Shown here: piece by piece, positions 34,505-42,588 of the stretch
How positions within the stretch are numbered: position 1 is the first letter of the stretch
How the letters are laid out: each line of letters starts with the position of its first letter
Assembly: GCF_947487305.1 (NCBI RefSeq)
Contig: NZ_CANKWH010000006.1
Coordinates: 62,001-126,000, forward strand
Length of the DNA: 64,000 nt
Direction of reading: 5' to 3'
Origin: an uncultured Paracoccus sp.
GTDB lineage: Bacteria; Pseudomonadota; Alphaproteobacteria; Rhodobacterales; Rhodobacteraceae
Notes under the pieces: model-generated
Database searches by the model: none
Told to the model about the DNA's origin: nothing
What the model saw: the letters and a program-made list of their open reading frames with translations, nothing else
Translations under genes and position numbers: made by a program

Positions 34505-35247
34505 CAGGCCGCCTCCTCCAGCACGCCGCCCAGATAGGCGTCCAGCACCTGCGGGTCCTCGCGCACCATCTCGGGCGTGCCGGAACAGATCACCTTGCCC
34601 TGCGCCATGACCACGACCTTGTGCGACAGCCGCATGATCAGGTCCATGTTGTGCTCGACGATCAGGACCGTCAGGCCCTTCTCGTTCAGGGCGCGGATAT
34701 GATCGATGATCTCTTCCAGCAGCGAGGGGTTCACCCCGCCAGCAGGCTCGTCCAGCAGAATGATCTTGGGGTCCGACATCAGAAGCGCCGCCAGATCCAT
34801 CAGCTTCTTCTGGCCATAGGACAGGTTGTGGCCGTCCTCATAGGCGATCCGGGTGATGCCGAGGAAATCGAGGATTCCCATCGCCTTGTCCTTTTCCGCG
34901 CTGCTGAAGGCGGGGCGGAACAACCCGCGCAGGCCGTCGACCTTGGATTGCACGATGACGTTTTCCAGCACCGTCATGTCGCCCAGATTGCGCGAGATCT
35001 GGAAGGTGCGGCTGAGGCCGCGGCCGGTGATCTTGTGGGGGCGCAACTGGTCGATCCGCTGCCCGTCCAGCCAGACCTCGCCCGAGGTCGGTTGCGCGGT
35101 GCGGCTGATGCAGTTGAAGGCGGTGGTCTTGCCGGCGCCGTTGGGTCCGATCAGCGCGGTGATCGATCCCTTCTCGACGGTGAAACTCGCACCATCCACG
35201 GCGCGGATCCCTCCGAAATGTTTGCACAGATTCCTGACGTCAAGCAT
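34504..35247 (-). CDS. livG: LIV-type ABC transporter ATP-binding protein LivG
   Basis: 247 aa starting MLDVRNLCKHFGG at 35247; upstream in-frame codons give no family sequence. Walker A GPNGAGKTT, signature LSYGQKK, Walker B IILLDEPAGGVNP and switch VLIVEHNMD are visible, with the LivG-specific GLSRTFQISRNLGDMTVLEN block. Second ATPase of the importer, 84 bp downstream of the binding-protein gene. Confidence 0.93.
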   Translation of the reverse strand: MLDVRNLCKHFGGIRAVDGASFTVEKGSITALIGPNGAGKTTAFNCISRTAQPTSGEVWLDGQRIDQLRPHKITGRGLSRTFQISRNLGDMTVLENVIVQSKVDGLRGLFRPAFSSAEKDKAMGILDFLGITRIAYEDGHNLSYGQKKLMDLAALLMSDPKIILLDEPAGGVNPSLLEEIIDHIRALNEKGLTVLIVEHNMDLIMRLSHKVVVMAQGKVICSGTPEMVREDPQVLDAYLGGVLEEAA

Positions 35248-35331
35248 CGGCTTGGTCTCCGTTCTTGATACGAGTCGATTGCGGTTCGGGATGGGCAGGG
35301 ACCGCCAAGGCCCCCGCCCGGCTCTCACGGG

Positions 35332-36618
35332 TCAGAAGGTGTTCTTGGGAAATTCGAAGGGCACGACCCCCTCGAACTCGCCGGTGGGGAAGACGAATTT
35401 CAGCTCGCCGCCCTGCCATTGGGTCATCACGTGGCTTTTCTCGCGCGGCAGCCCGACCTCGTCCCAGGAGAAATTGCCCAGCACCGTCTGCACCGGATCC
35501 TCGGGCGTGCGGGCATGCAGCCATTCGCCCATCTTGGCATTGTCGGTCGTGCCGGCGCCGTTGATCGCCTGTTCGATCCCCTGACAGACGGCAAAGGGAA
35601 TGGCGCTGTCCTCGTCCGGGGCAACGCCATATTCGGCGGTAAAGGCGGCGATGAAATCGGCATTGCTGTAGGGTTGGCCGGCCAGCTTGCCCTGGAAGGG
35701 CACGCCGCCATCCCAGGTGGTGTGGATCAGGACGCCCTCGGCCGCCTCGGCGCCCACACCCTCGACATATTCGTTCTGCGCGCCCTGGCTGAGATAGACC
35801 AGCTTCGGCGTCGCGCCGACGGTCTTGAAGGCGCGGGTCAGCTGCACCGCCTCCTCGGCCGAGGCGGTCAGGCCGATGATCATCTCGGCGCCCGAACGCT
35901 TGACCGAATTGGCCAGGTTCAACCAGTCGTTGAACCCCTCTTCCGGCCAGATCTCGGTCATCACCACCTCGATCCCGGCCTCCTTCAGATAGCCCGGCGC
36001 CAGATCGGCGATTTCCTGATTGGTGGCCGGATCAGTGACCTTCTCGCCCATCAGCCCGGCGGCGATGGCATTGGCAAAGAAGTCCTCGGCATGGACGATC
36101 GCGGCGGTCTTGGGCTTCTGGTCGGCGGCGACATATTCATTGATCACACCGACCACGTCCTTGCCGGTATATTCAGCGGCATTGACCTGGAAATAGAACA
36201 GGTTCTTGTAACCCTGTTCATAGATGCGCAGCGCGCCGCCCGAGGGGATCGGATGCACCATGTTGTATTTCGACAGGATGCTGGCCACCGGGAAGGTCAG
36301 CCGGCTGGAAAACGTGCCATAGACCGCATCGACCTTGTCGACATTGATGAAGCGTTCGTACTGGTTGATCGCCGTCGCCGGGTCCGAGCGGTTGTCGGAC
36401 ACCAGAAGCTCGACCGGACGCCCCAGAATGCCGCCCGCCTCGTTGATCAGCTTGGTGCAAAGCTCGTAGCCGCGGCGGTGCTTTTCGCCGCTGACCGACA
36501 ACCCGCCGGTGATCGGCAGCGAGGCCCCGATCTTGATCGCCTGCGCGCTGGCCGCGCCCGCGCCGATGGCCATCGATGCCGCGACTGCGGTCGTGGCCAT
36601 GAATTTTGCTAATCTCAT
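35332..36618 (-). CDS. LIV-type periplasmic substrate-binding protein (LivK/HAAT family)
   Basis: 428 aa from the ATG at 36618, with GGGAGGAT just upstream. Sec signal peptide (cleavage near GAASAQA) then a two-lobed periplasmic binding fold: IKIGASLPITGGLSVSGEKH, ELLVSDNRSDPATAINQYER, AIVHAEDFFANA. It is the first gene of the operon 36618 to 25976 and captures the imported substrate. HAAT proteins of this size near aromatic genes often bind aromatic acids. Its promoter region faces the divergent LacI gene and contains two LacI-type operators, so substrate-dependent derepression is likely. Long leader: 170 bp between the nearer operator and the start codon. Confidence 0.9.
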   Translation of the reverse strand: MRLAKFMATTAVAASMAIGAGAASAQAIKIGASLPITGGLSVSGEKHRRGYELCTKLINEAGGILGRPVELLVSDNRSDPATAINQYERFINVDKVDAVYGTFSSRLTFPVASILSKYNMVHPIPSGGALRIYEQGYKNLFYFQVNAAEYTGKDVVGVINEYVAADQKPKTAAIVHAEDFFANAIAAGLMGEKVTDPATNQEIADLAPGYLKEAGIEVVMTEIWPEEGFNDWLNLANSVKRSGAEMIIGLTASAEEAVQLTRAFKTVGATPKLVYLSQGAQNEYVEGVGAEAAEGVLIHTTWDGGVPFQGKLAGQPYSNADFIAAFTAEYGVAPDEDSAIPFAVCQGIEQAINGAGTTDNAKMGEWLHARTPEDPVQTVLGNFSWDEVGLPREKSHVMTQWQGGELKFVFPTGEFEGVVPFEFPKNTF

Positions 36619-36792
36619 CGCATCCTCCCAGATACAAAATGCACAAGGCATCCCGGCAGCCCCGCCCGTGAGGCGGCCCGTTTCGGACAGGCTTCCCCGC
36701 CCGCCGCATCCGGTTCCCCCTGCCCTCCAGCCCGGCGGAACCGATTGTCTCCGATGTCTCCTCCGGGCCTTGTGCGCCCAGATCGCCGCTTC

Positions 36793-36808
36793 ACGCAAAC
36801 GATTGCGT
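36793..36808. promoter_or_regulatory. LacI-family operator O1 in the divergent livK-lacI promoter region
   Basis: ACGCAAACGATTGCGT, a near-palindrome with ACGCAA/TTGCGT arms and central CG, the classic LacI/GalR operator form. It lies 175 bp upstream of the livK-type gene. The 292-bp region 36619-36910 otherwise holds only promoters. Confidence 0.75.
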
Positions 36809-36847
36809 AATGAGGTAACATGCGGCAAATGGTCCGTCAACAGAATT

Positions 36848-36863
36848 GCGCAAACGATTGCGT
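36848..36863. promoter_or_regulatory. LacI-family operator O2
   Basis: GCGCAAACGATTGCGT, identical to O1 in 15 of 16 positions, centred 55 bp away and 48 bp before the lacI start codon. Two identical sites about five helical turns apart permit looping and autoregulation. Confidence 0.75.
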
Positions 36864-36910
36864 GTGGCGCGGATCACCCTATACTGGCGCTGTCGAGACG
36901 GAGAGTGGAC

Positions 36911-37957
36911 ATGGTGAAAAAACGCGTAACCCTCAAGGATATCGCCGCCGAGGTGGGGGTTCATGTCTCGACCGTCTCGCGCGCGCTGGACCCGGCGCTC
37001 AGCGACACACTGACCCCCGAAGTGGTCACGAAAATCCGCGACACCGCCGATTCCCTCGGCTATCGGCCGAATCGAATCGCCGCCGGGCTGCGCACCAACC
37101 GGACCATGACCGTGGGCGTGATGATCCCCGACATCACCAACGTGATCTTCCCGCCGATCCTGCGCGGCATCGAAAGCGTGCTGGAGCCGCTCGGCTATGC
37201 CACGATCATCGTCAATACCGACAGCGAGGCCGAACGCGAGAACCGGCTGTTGAATGTCCTGCGCGATCGCGGCGTCGATGGCATCATCCACGCCGCCGTG
37301 CTGCTGAGCGACCCCTGCATCACCCATGCCGCCGAGGATGGTGTGCCCGTCGTCACCCTGAACCGGATGGTGGAAAACTCGCGCATTCCCTATGTCATCA
37401 ATGACGAGGAAGCCGGGGTCAGGGGCATGTTGCAGCACCTGATCGGCCTTGGCCATCGCCGCATCGCCCATCTGGCCGGACCGCAGCACCTGTCCACCGG
37501 GCAGCTGCGGCAAGCCGCCTTTCGCAAGGTGGCAGAGGAACTGGCACTGGACCTGGACGAGCGGCTGATCGTCGAGGCCAGCCGCTTCGACGAGGCCGAG
37601 GGCCGCCGCGCCGCCACCGATCTGCTGGCCTCGGGCGCGCGCTTCACCGCGATCCTTTGCGCCAACGACCGTCTGGCGCTTGGCGCCATCGACGGGCTGG
37701 CCGCGCAGGGCCTCGCCTGCCCCGCCGATGTCTCGGTCACGGGCTTCAACGACATGTCCTTTCTCGAACTGATCCGCCCCCGCCTGACCACCGTGCGCAT
37801 CCAGCAATATGACGCCGGCCGTACCGCCGCCGACGTGCTGCTGAAGCTGATCGCCGCCGAGACCGGGACCGAGACCGGGGCCGAGGCGCCGCTGGAAACC
37901 ATCCTGCCGGTCGAGCTGGTCATCCGCGACAGCACCGCCCGTTGCGCCGACAGCTGA
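36911..37957 (+). CDS. LacI-family transcriptional regulator
   Basis: 348 aa from the ATG at 36911. The N-terminal helix-turn-helix reads TLKDIAAEVGVHVSTVSRAL and is followed by the hinge helix region NRIAAGLRTNRT, then a periplasmic-binding-protein-like sensor domain (VGVMIPDITNVIFPPILRGI, HRRIAHLAGP, VTGFNDMSFLELIRPRLTTV). It is divergent from the LIV/dioxygenase operon and two LacI-type operators sit between them. Most likely a substrate-responsive repressor of that operon and of itself. The effector is unknown. Confidence 0.93.
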   Translation: MVKKRVTLKDIAAEVGVHVSTVSRALDPALSDTLTPEVVTKIRDTADSLGYRPNRIAAGLRTNRTMTVGVMIPDITNVIFPPILRGIESVLEPLGYATIIVNTDSEAERENRLLNVLRDRGVDGIIHAAVLLSDPCITHAAEDGVPVVTLNRMVENSRIPYVINDEEAGVRGMLQHLIGLGHRRIAHLAGPQHLSTGQLRQAAFRKVAEELALDLDERLIVEASRFDEAEGRRAATDLLASGARFTAILCANDRLALGAIDGLAAQGLACPADVSVTGFNDMSFLELIRPRLTTVRIQQYDAGRTAADVLLKLIAAETGTETGAEAPLETILPVELVIRDSTARCADS

Positions 37958-38074
37958 CAGATCCGGCGCCGGCGGGCGCTTTCGCCACGTCGCCGCTCAT
38001 CACCATTTGGTGCATCCTCTGGCTTGTCCCGGCCAGACCGCTAGGGTCTGCCCGACATCTGCACGGAGACGATC

Positions 38075-38845
38075 ATGACCCTGTCCTTCAAGACCATCCT
38101 TCTGGGGACGACCCTTTCAGCCGCCCTGGCCGCCCCGGTCGCGGCGCTGGCCGAGACGCGCACGCTGGACGGCACCGTTACCTATCGCGAGCGCATGGCC
38201 CTGCCGCCCGAGGCCGAGATCACCGTGCAGCTGGTCGATGTGTCGCTGGCCGATGCGCCCGCGACGCTGCTGGGCGAAACCACCCTCACGCCCAGCCATC
38301 AGGTGCCGGTGCCCTTCCAGATCACCTATGACGATGCCGATCTGACCGAGGGCCACAGCTATGCGCTGCAGGCGCGGATCACCGTGGCGGGTCAATTGCT
38401 CTTCATCAACACCAGCCGACACGCGGTCTTCGGCCCCGAACCCGATGCCACCGATATCGTGGTCGAGCGGGTTGCCGCCAGCCCCGAACCCGCGCCCGCC
38501 GATACCCCCGCCGATACCCCCACGGGCCGCTGGCTGGCCGAGGATATCGGCGGCGGCGGGGTGATCGACAATGCGCAAAGCCTGCTGGAGCTTGCCGCCG
38601 ATGGCACCGTCACCGGCAGCGGCGGCTGCAATCGCATGACCGGCACTGCCGTGATCGAGGGCGATGCCCTGAGCTTCGGCCCGATCGCATCGACGCGCAT
38701 GGGATGCGTTCCGGCGCTTGGCGATCAGGAGGCCAAGTTCTTCGCCGCCCTCGCCGCGACGCGCAATTGGCAGATCGACGAGTTGGGCAAGCTGATCCTG
38801 CTGGGTGCTGAGGGCAAGGCGCTGATGCGCCTCGCGCCGCAATAG
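38075..38845 (+). CDS. Periplasmic YbaY-META two-domain protein
   Basis: 256 aa with a Sec signal peptide (cleavage near ALAE). Residues ~27-130 resemble the YbaY/YscW lipoprotein-type beta domain (TRTLDGTVTYRERMALPPEA, QITYDDADL, YALQARI). After a Pro/Ala/Thr linker with a PADTPADTP repeat, residues ~148-256 form a META/HslJ domain (GRWLAEDIGGGGV, GSGGCNRMTG, TRMGC). Both domains are linked to envelope stress or motility in other bacteria; exact function is unknown. It lacks an obvious lipobox. It stands alone, 117 bp after lacI. Confidence 0.85.
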   Translation: MTLSFKTILLGTTLSAALAAPVAALAETRTLDGTVTYRERMALPPEAEITVQLVDVSLADAPATLLGETTLTPSHQVPVPFQITYDDADLTEGHSYALQARITVAGQLLFINTSRHAVFGPEPDATDIVVERVAASPEPAPADTPADTPTGRWLAEDIGGGGVIDNAQSLLELAADGTVTGSGGCNRMTGTAVIEGDALSFGPIASTRMGCVPALGDQEAKFFAALAATRNWQIDELGKLILLGAEGKALMRLAPQ

Positions 38846-38884
38846 CGACCCCAGACCCGCATCGGCTTGCGAAGGATCGGGGCC

Positions 38885-40120
38885 TCAGCCCGGCCCGGCA
38901 GAGCCTCCGGACAAGGCCAGCCCGCTCAGAACGGCGGTGAAGACATCGCCCCGCTCGATCGCGGCGCCGGGCAGTTCGGCGCGGACGGCAAGATCGACCG
39001 TGGCCAGCAGGCTGGACCCGCCGACCAGGATGGCCCGGCTGACGGCATCCGGCGCGACACCGGCCAGCTTCAGCGTCTCGGCCAAGGCCTGCCCGATGCG
39101 CAGCGCCAGGGGGCCACAGAACTCGACCAGATCAGCCGGCGACAGACCGGGGCGCAAGCCGTGCTCGGCCGGCGTCAGGTCGATGCCGGCCGCCGCGCCG
39201 CTGTTGGCCGCGATCTTCGCCGCCTCGACCGCGAAGGCGATGTCATGGCCGGTCTCATCCTCCAGCACCCGCACCAGGCGCGCCAGCCGCACGGGGTCGC
39301 AGGCGAGCTTCTCCATCTTCCGCGCCGCGCGCAGCGTCGCCGGGCTGTAGAGAAAGGCGATCCGTTCCCAGCTCGCCAACTGGTGATAGATCGCGCGCGG
39401 CACATCGTGACGGCCGGTCCCGATCTCATTGCGCAACTCACCGCCAAGCCCCAGCAGCGGCATCACCCGCCCGAGGCTCAGCGCCCGGTCGAAATCGGTG
39501 CCGCCAAGCCGGATCCCGTGGCTCGCCAGCACCCGGCCCGCCCCGTCGCTGCCCTCGAACAGGGTGAAATCCGAGGTGCCGCCGCCAATGTCGACAACCA
39601 GCGAAAGCCCCGGCATGCGACCAGCGGCCAGCGCCGCCGCCTCGGGCTCGTTCAGAAAGCGCACATCGTCGAACCCGGCCATGCGATAGCACTCGTCCAG
39701 ATCGGCGGCGGCCTGCGCATCCCGCCCGGCGTCGCTGCTGTGAAAATGCACCGGCCGACCGGCCACCGCGCTGCGGAAGGTCAGCCCGGTCGCGGCGTCG
39801 GATCTGAGCCGGACCTCGCTGAGGAATTCGGCCACGATCTCGAGCAGCGTCAGCCGGCGGTTCAGGAACTGCCGCCGCTCGCGCGCCAGCGGGGTGCCGA
39901 GAATGCTTTTCAGCGCCCGCATGAAGCGCCCCTCGCGCCCGTCGATCATCGCGGCGACGGCATCGCTGCCCACAAGCGTCTCGCGCGTGTCATAATCGAG
40001 AAAGACCGCCGTCGGCAGCGTGGACTTGCCCGGCTCGAGCGGCAGAAGGCGCACCTTGCCATCCACGGCAATCGCCGCGCCGCTGTTCGAAGTGCCGAAG
40101 TCGATCCCAAGCCTGGGCAT
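38885..40120 (-). CDS. yegD: Hsp70-family protein, YegD-like
   Basis: 411 aa actin-fold ATPase without the Hsp70 substrate-binding domain. Phosphate 1 (LGIDFGTSNSGAAIA), phosphate 2 (VVDIGGGTSDFTLF) and adenosine (AILVGGSS) motifs are present. It matches the YegD group of shortened DnaK-like proteins, whose client is unknown. Convergent with the YbaY-META gene; its start region lies 160 bp from the divergent GntR gene. Confidence 0.85.
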   Translation of the reverse strand: MPRLGIDFGTSNSGAAIAVDGKVRLLPLEPGKSTLPTAVFLDYDTRETLVGSDAVAAMIDGREGRFMRALKSILGTPLARERRQFLNRRLTLLEIVAEFLSEVRLRSDAATGLTFRSAVAGRPVHFHSSDAGRDAQAAADLDECYRMAGFDDVRFLNEPEAAALAAGRMPGLSLVVDIGGGTSDFTLFEGSDGAGRVLASHGIRLGGTDFDRALSLGRVMPLLGLGGELRNEIGTGRHDVPRAIYHQLASWERIAFLYSPATLRAARKMEKLACDPVRLARLVRVLEDETGHDIAFAVEAAKIAANSGAAAGIDLTPAEHGLRPGLSPADLVEFCGPLALRIGQALAETLKLAGVAPDAVSRAILVGGSSLLATVDLAVRAELPGAAIERGDVFTAVLSGLALSGGSAGPG

Positions 40121-40237
40121 GTCTCACCGCCGTTTCCGAGAAAGGCGGGGCTGATAGCAGGCAGGACGCGGGCAGACAAGAACCCGGCAGCGCGCCGGTG
40201 GCCGACACTTCGCCGCGATCACGCAAAGAAATTGATT

Positions 40238-40261
40238 TACTAGTATGGAAGTATGCAATAC
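40238..40261 (+). promoter_or_regulatory. Candidate GntR operator upstream of the hexuronate/TRAP operon
   Basis: An 8-bp palindrome TACTAGTA overlaps an inverted GTAT-N11-ATAC and two AGTATG half-sites spaced 8 bp. The region is AT-rich compared with its surroundings and ends 21 bp before the gntR start codon. Position suggests autoregulation by the GntR protein; the exact site is uncertain. Confidence 0.4.
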
Positions 40262-40282
40262 AACACGGCAAGGGGAGGAATC

Positions 40283-40963
40283 ATGTCAATGCAGCCCGTG
40301 CTCGATCTCACCATCTCGGCGGCCCCGCAGGTCTATGACTGGCTGCGCGACGCGATCCTGCGCGGCGAGTTGCCGCCGGGCAGCCGGGTCAGCGAGGGCG
40401 AGATCGGCAAGCAGATCGGCGTCAGCCGCCAGCCGGTGCGCGAGGCCTTCATCCGCCTGACCTCGGAAGGTCTGGCCGAGGTGCGCCCGCAGCGCGGCAC
40501 CTTCATCAGCCGGATTTCCCTGTCGGCCGTTCTGTCGGCCCGGCTGATCCGCGAGGCGGTGGAAAGCGACCTGATCCGCATGGTCTGTGACCGGGCCGAT
40601 GACGCGCTGCTGTCCCGGCTCGACCGCGAGATCGAGATGCAGCGCGCCGCCATCGACCGCGACGATATCGAGGAGTTCGTGCGGCTGGATGACCGCTTCC
40701 ATTTCCTTCTGGCCTCGGCCGCGGAACAGGAGGCCGTCTGGACCGTGCTCGAGGGCCTCAAATCCCACATGAACCGGCTGCGCCACATCACCGCGCGAGC
40801 CTTTGACGCAAGACGGCTGACCGATCAGCACGCCGCCATTGTCGAAGGGCTGCGCCAGCGCGATGCCGATGCCGCCGAACAGGCGATGCGCCTGCACCTG
40901 CGCGAATTGCTGGCCGATCTGCCCGAGGTCGCCAGCAGCCGCCCCGAACTTTTCACCAAATGA
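40283..40963 (+). CDS. GntR-family (FCD-type) transcriptional regulator
   Basis: 226 aa from the ATG at 40283, which has AGGGGAGGAA upstream; an ATG 30 bp earlier lacks a ribosome site. The N-terminal winged helix has VYDWLRDAILRGELPPGSRV and GEIGKQIGVSRQPVREAFIRL. The C-terminal all-helical FCD domain carries likely metal/ligand residues in DDRFHFLLASAA, RLRHITARAF and QHAAIVEGLRQRD. It heads the operon for a TRAP transporter and hexuronate enzymes, so a sugar acid or its metabolite is the probable effector. Confidence 0.9.
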   Translation: MSMQPVLDLTISAAPQVYDWLRDAILRGELPPGSRVSEGEIGKQIGVSRQPVREAFIRLTSEGLAEVRPQRGTFISRISLSAVLSARLIREAVESDLIRMVCDRADDALLSRLDREIEMQRAAIDRDDIEEFVRLDDRFHFLLASAAEQEAVWTVLEGLKSHMNRLRHITARAFDARRLTDQHAAIVEGLRQRDADAAEQAMRLHLRELLADLPEVASSRPELFTK

Positions 40964-40988
40964 CCATCACGACCGGAGGAACCCGACC

Positions 40989-41978
40989 ATGAACCTGACC
41001 CGCCGCCATTTCACCGCCCTTGCCGGCGCCGCCCTGCTGGCCACCCCCGCGATCCGCGCCGGGGCGCAGACCGCCGAGATCACGCTGAAGCTGGGCCACC
41101 TGGCCAATGAACAGAACGGCTGGCACCTCGCCTCGCTGAAATTCGCCGAGGAAGTGGCGAAGCTGACCGAGGGCCGCGTCGCCGTCGAGGTCTTCCCCAA
41201 TGAATCGCTGGGGAAAGAGGTCGATCTGATCAACGGGATGCAGCTTGGCACCGCCGACATGACCATCACCGGCGAAAGCCTGCAGAACTGGGCGCCGATG
41301 GCCGCCCTGCTGGCCGTGCCCTATGCCTATAACTCGCTCGAGCAGATGGACGAGGTCGCCTCGGGCGATATCGGCAAGCAGATCGAGGCCGAGATCCTGG
41401 CCAAGGCGCAGGTCCGCCCGCTGACCTATTTCGCCCGCGGCCCGCGCAACCTGACCTCGAACCGCGAGATCGTGACGCCGGATGACCTGCAGAACCTGCG
41501 CCTGCGCGTGCCGAACGTGCCGCTGTTCGTGAATGTCTGGCAGGCGCTTGGCGCCGCGCCGACGCCGATGGCCTTTGGCGAGGTCTTCACCTCGCTGCAG
41601 AACGGCACCATCGACGCGCAGGAAAACCCGCTGGCGCTGATCGAATCGGCGAACTTCAACGAGGTGCAGAAATTCGTGAACAAGACCGAGCATGTGCGGT
41701 CCTGGATCTACCTGACCATCTCGGAACTCAGCTGGGGCCGCCTGTCCGAGGCTGACCGCGAGGCGGTGATGCAGGCCGCCGCCACCGCCCAGACAACCGA
41801 GCGCGAGCTGTTCCTTGCGGATGAGGCGCGGCTGGAACAGTCGCTGAAGGACAAGGGCATGACCTTCGTCGACAGCGACAAGGCCGCCTTCGCCGCCAAG
41901 GCCAAGGATGCGGTGCTGGGCAATGTCAGCCCCGAGATCAAGCCGGTGGTCGAAGAGCTGTTCGCCACGCAGGGCTGA
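40989..41978 (+). CDS. dctP: TRAP transporter substrate-binding protein DctP-type
   Basis: 329 aa with a Tat-like signal (NLTRRHFTALAGAALLA). DctP-family blocks are LKLGHLANEQNGWHLASLKFAEEV, GTADMTI, and the substrate-carboxylate-binding region NLRLRVPNVPLFVNVWQALGA with conserved Arg, then ENPLALIESANF. It binds an organic acid in the periplasm and delivers it to DctQM. Neighbouring enzymes point to a hexuronate, aldonate or idonate. Confidence 0.92.
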   Translation: MNLTRRHFTALAGAALLATPAIRAGAQTAEITLKLGHLANEQNGWHLASLKFAEEVAKLTEGRVAVEVFPNESLGKEVDLINGMQLGTADMTITGESLQNWAPMAALLAVPYAYNSLEQMDEVASGDIGKQIEAEILAKAQVRPLTYFARGPRNLTSNREIVTPDDLQNLRLRVPNVPLFVNVWQALGAAPTPMAFGEVFTSLQNGTIDAQENPLALIESANFNEVQKFVNKTEHVRSWIYLTISELSWGRLSEADREAVMQAAATAQTTERELFLADEARLEQSLKDKGMTFVDSDKAAFAAKAKDAVLGNVSPEIKPVVEELFATQG

Positions 41979-42084
41979 TCCCCTGACCCATCGCGGCCGG
42001 GCTGAACCCCGGCCGCCCGTGATCCGCAAACCGGGCTCGTGACGGGCACCGGTCCGTCAGGGCTTTGTCCCAAGGGAGGAAGAG

Positions 42085-42588
42085 ATGGCACATATGATCC
42101 GCTGGATGCGCGCGTTCCTGCGCCTCGGCACCGGCATCTCGTTTCTGGTGCTGATCGTCGCCGTCACCGTGCAGGTGGTGTCGCGCAGCTTTGTCGGCGG
42201 CTCGCCGGTCTGGACCGAGGAGCTGACGCGCTTCGCGCTGCTGTATCTTGCCGGTTTCGGCACCGGGATGGCGCTGTTCACCGGCGATCTGGTCAATGTC
42301 GATCTGTTCAGCGAGGGGCTGCCCGGACGCGGACCCTGGGTGCTGCGGCTGGTCTCCGCCGCGCTGGTGCTGGCCTTCTGCGCGCTGACCATCGGCCCGG
42401 CTTTGCGCTTTACCCAGATCGGCGCGATGCAGACCTCGCCCGCGATGGGCCTGCGCATGGACTGGGTGCATGGCAGCGTGCTGCTGCTTCTGGTCATGCT
42501 GGCGCTGGCCGCCGCGCTTCGGATCATCGGCATGCTGACCGGTGCCACCGATGGCCGCCCCGAAAACCTGATTGGAGAGATCGAATGA
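42085..42588 (+). CDS. dctQ: TRAP transporter small permease DctQ
   Basis: 167 aa, four hydrophobic segments, typical DctQ length. It contains the VSRSFVGGSPVWTEELTRFA motif of the family. Its stop overlaps the dctM start (ATGA). Confidence 0.92.
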   Translation: MAHMIRWMRAFLRLGTGISFLVLIVAVTVQVVSRSFVGGSPVWTEELTRFALLYLAGFGTGMALFTGDLVNVDLFSEGLPGRGPWVLRLVSAALVLAFCALTIGPALRFTQIGAMQTSPAMGLRMDWVHGSVLLLLVMLALAAALRIIGMLTGATDGRPENLIGEIE

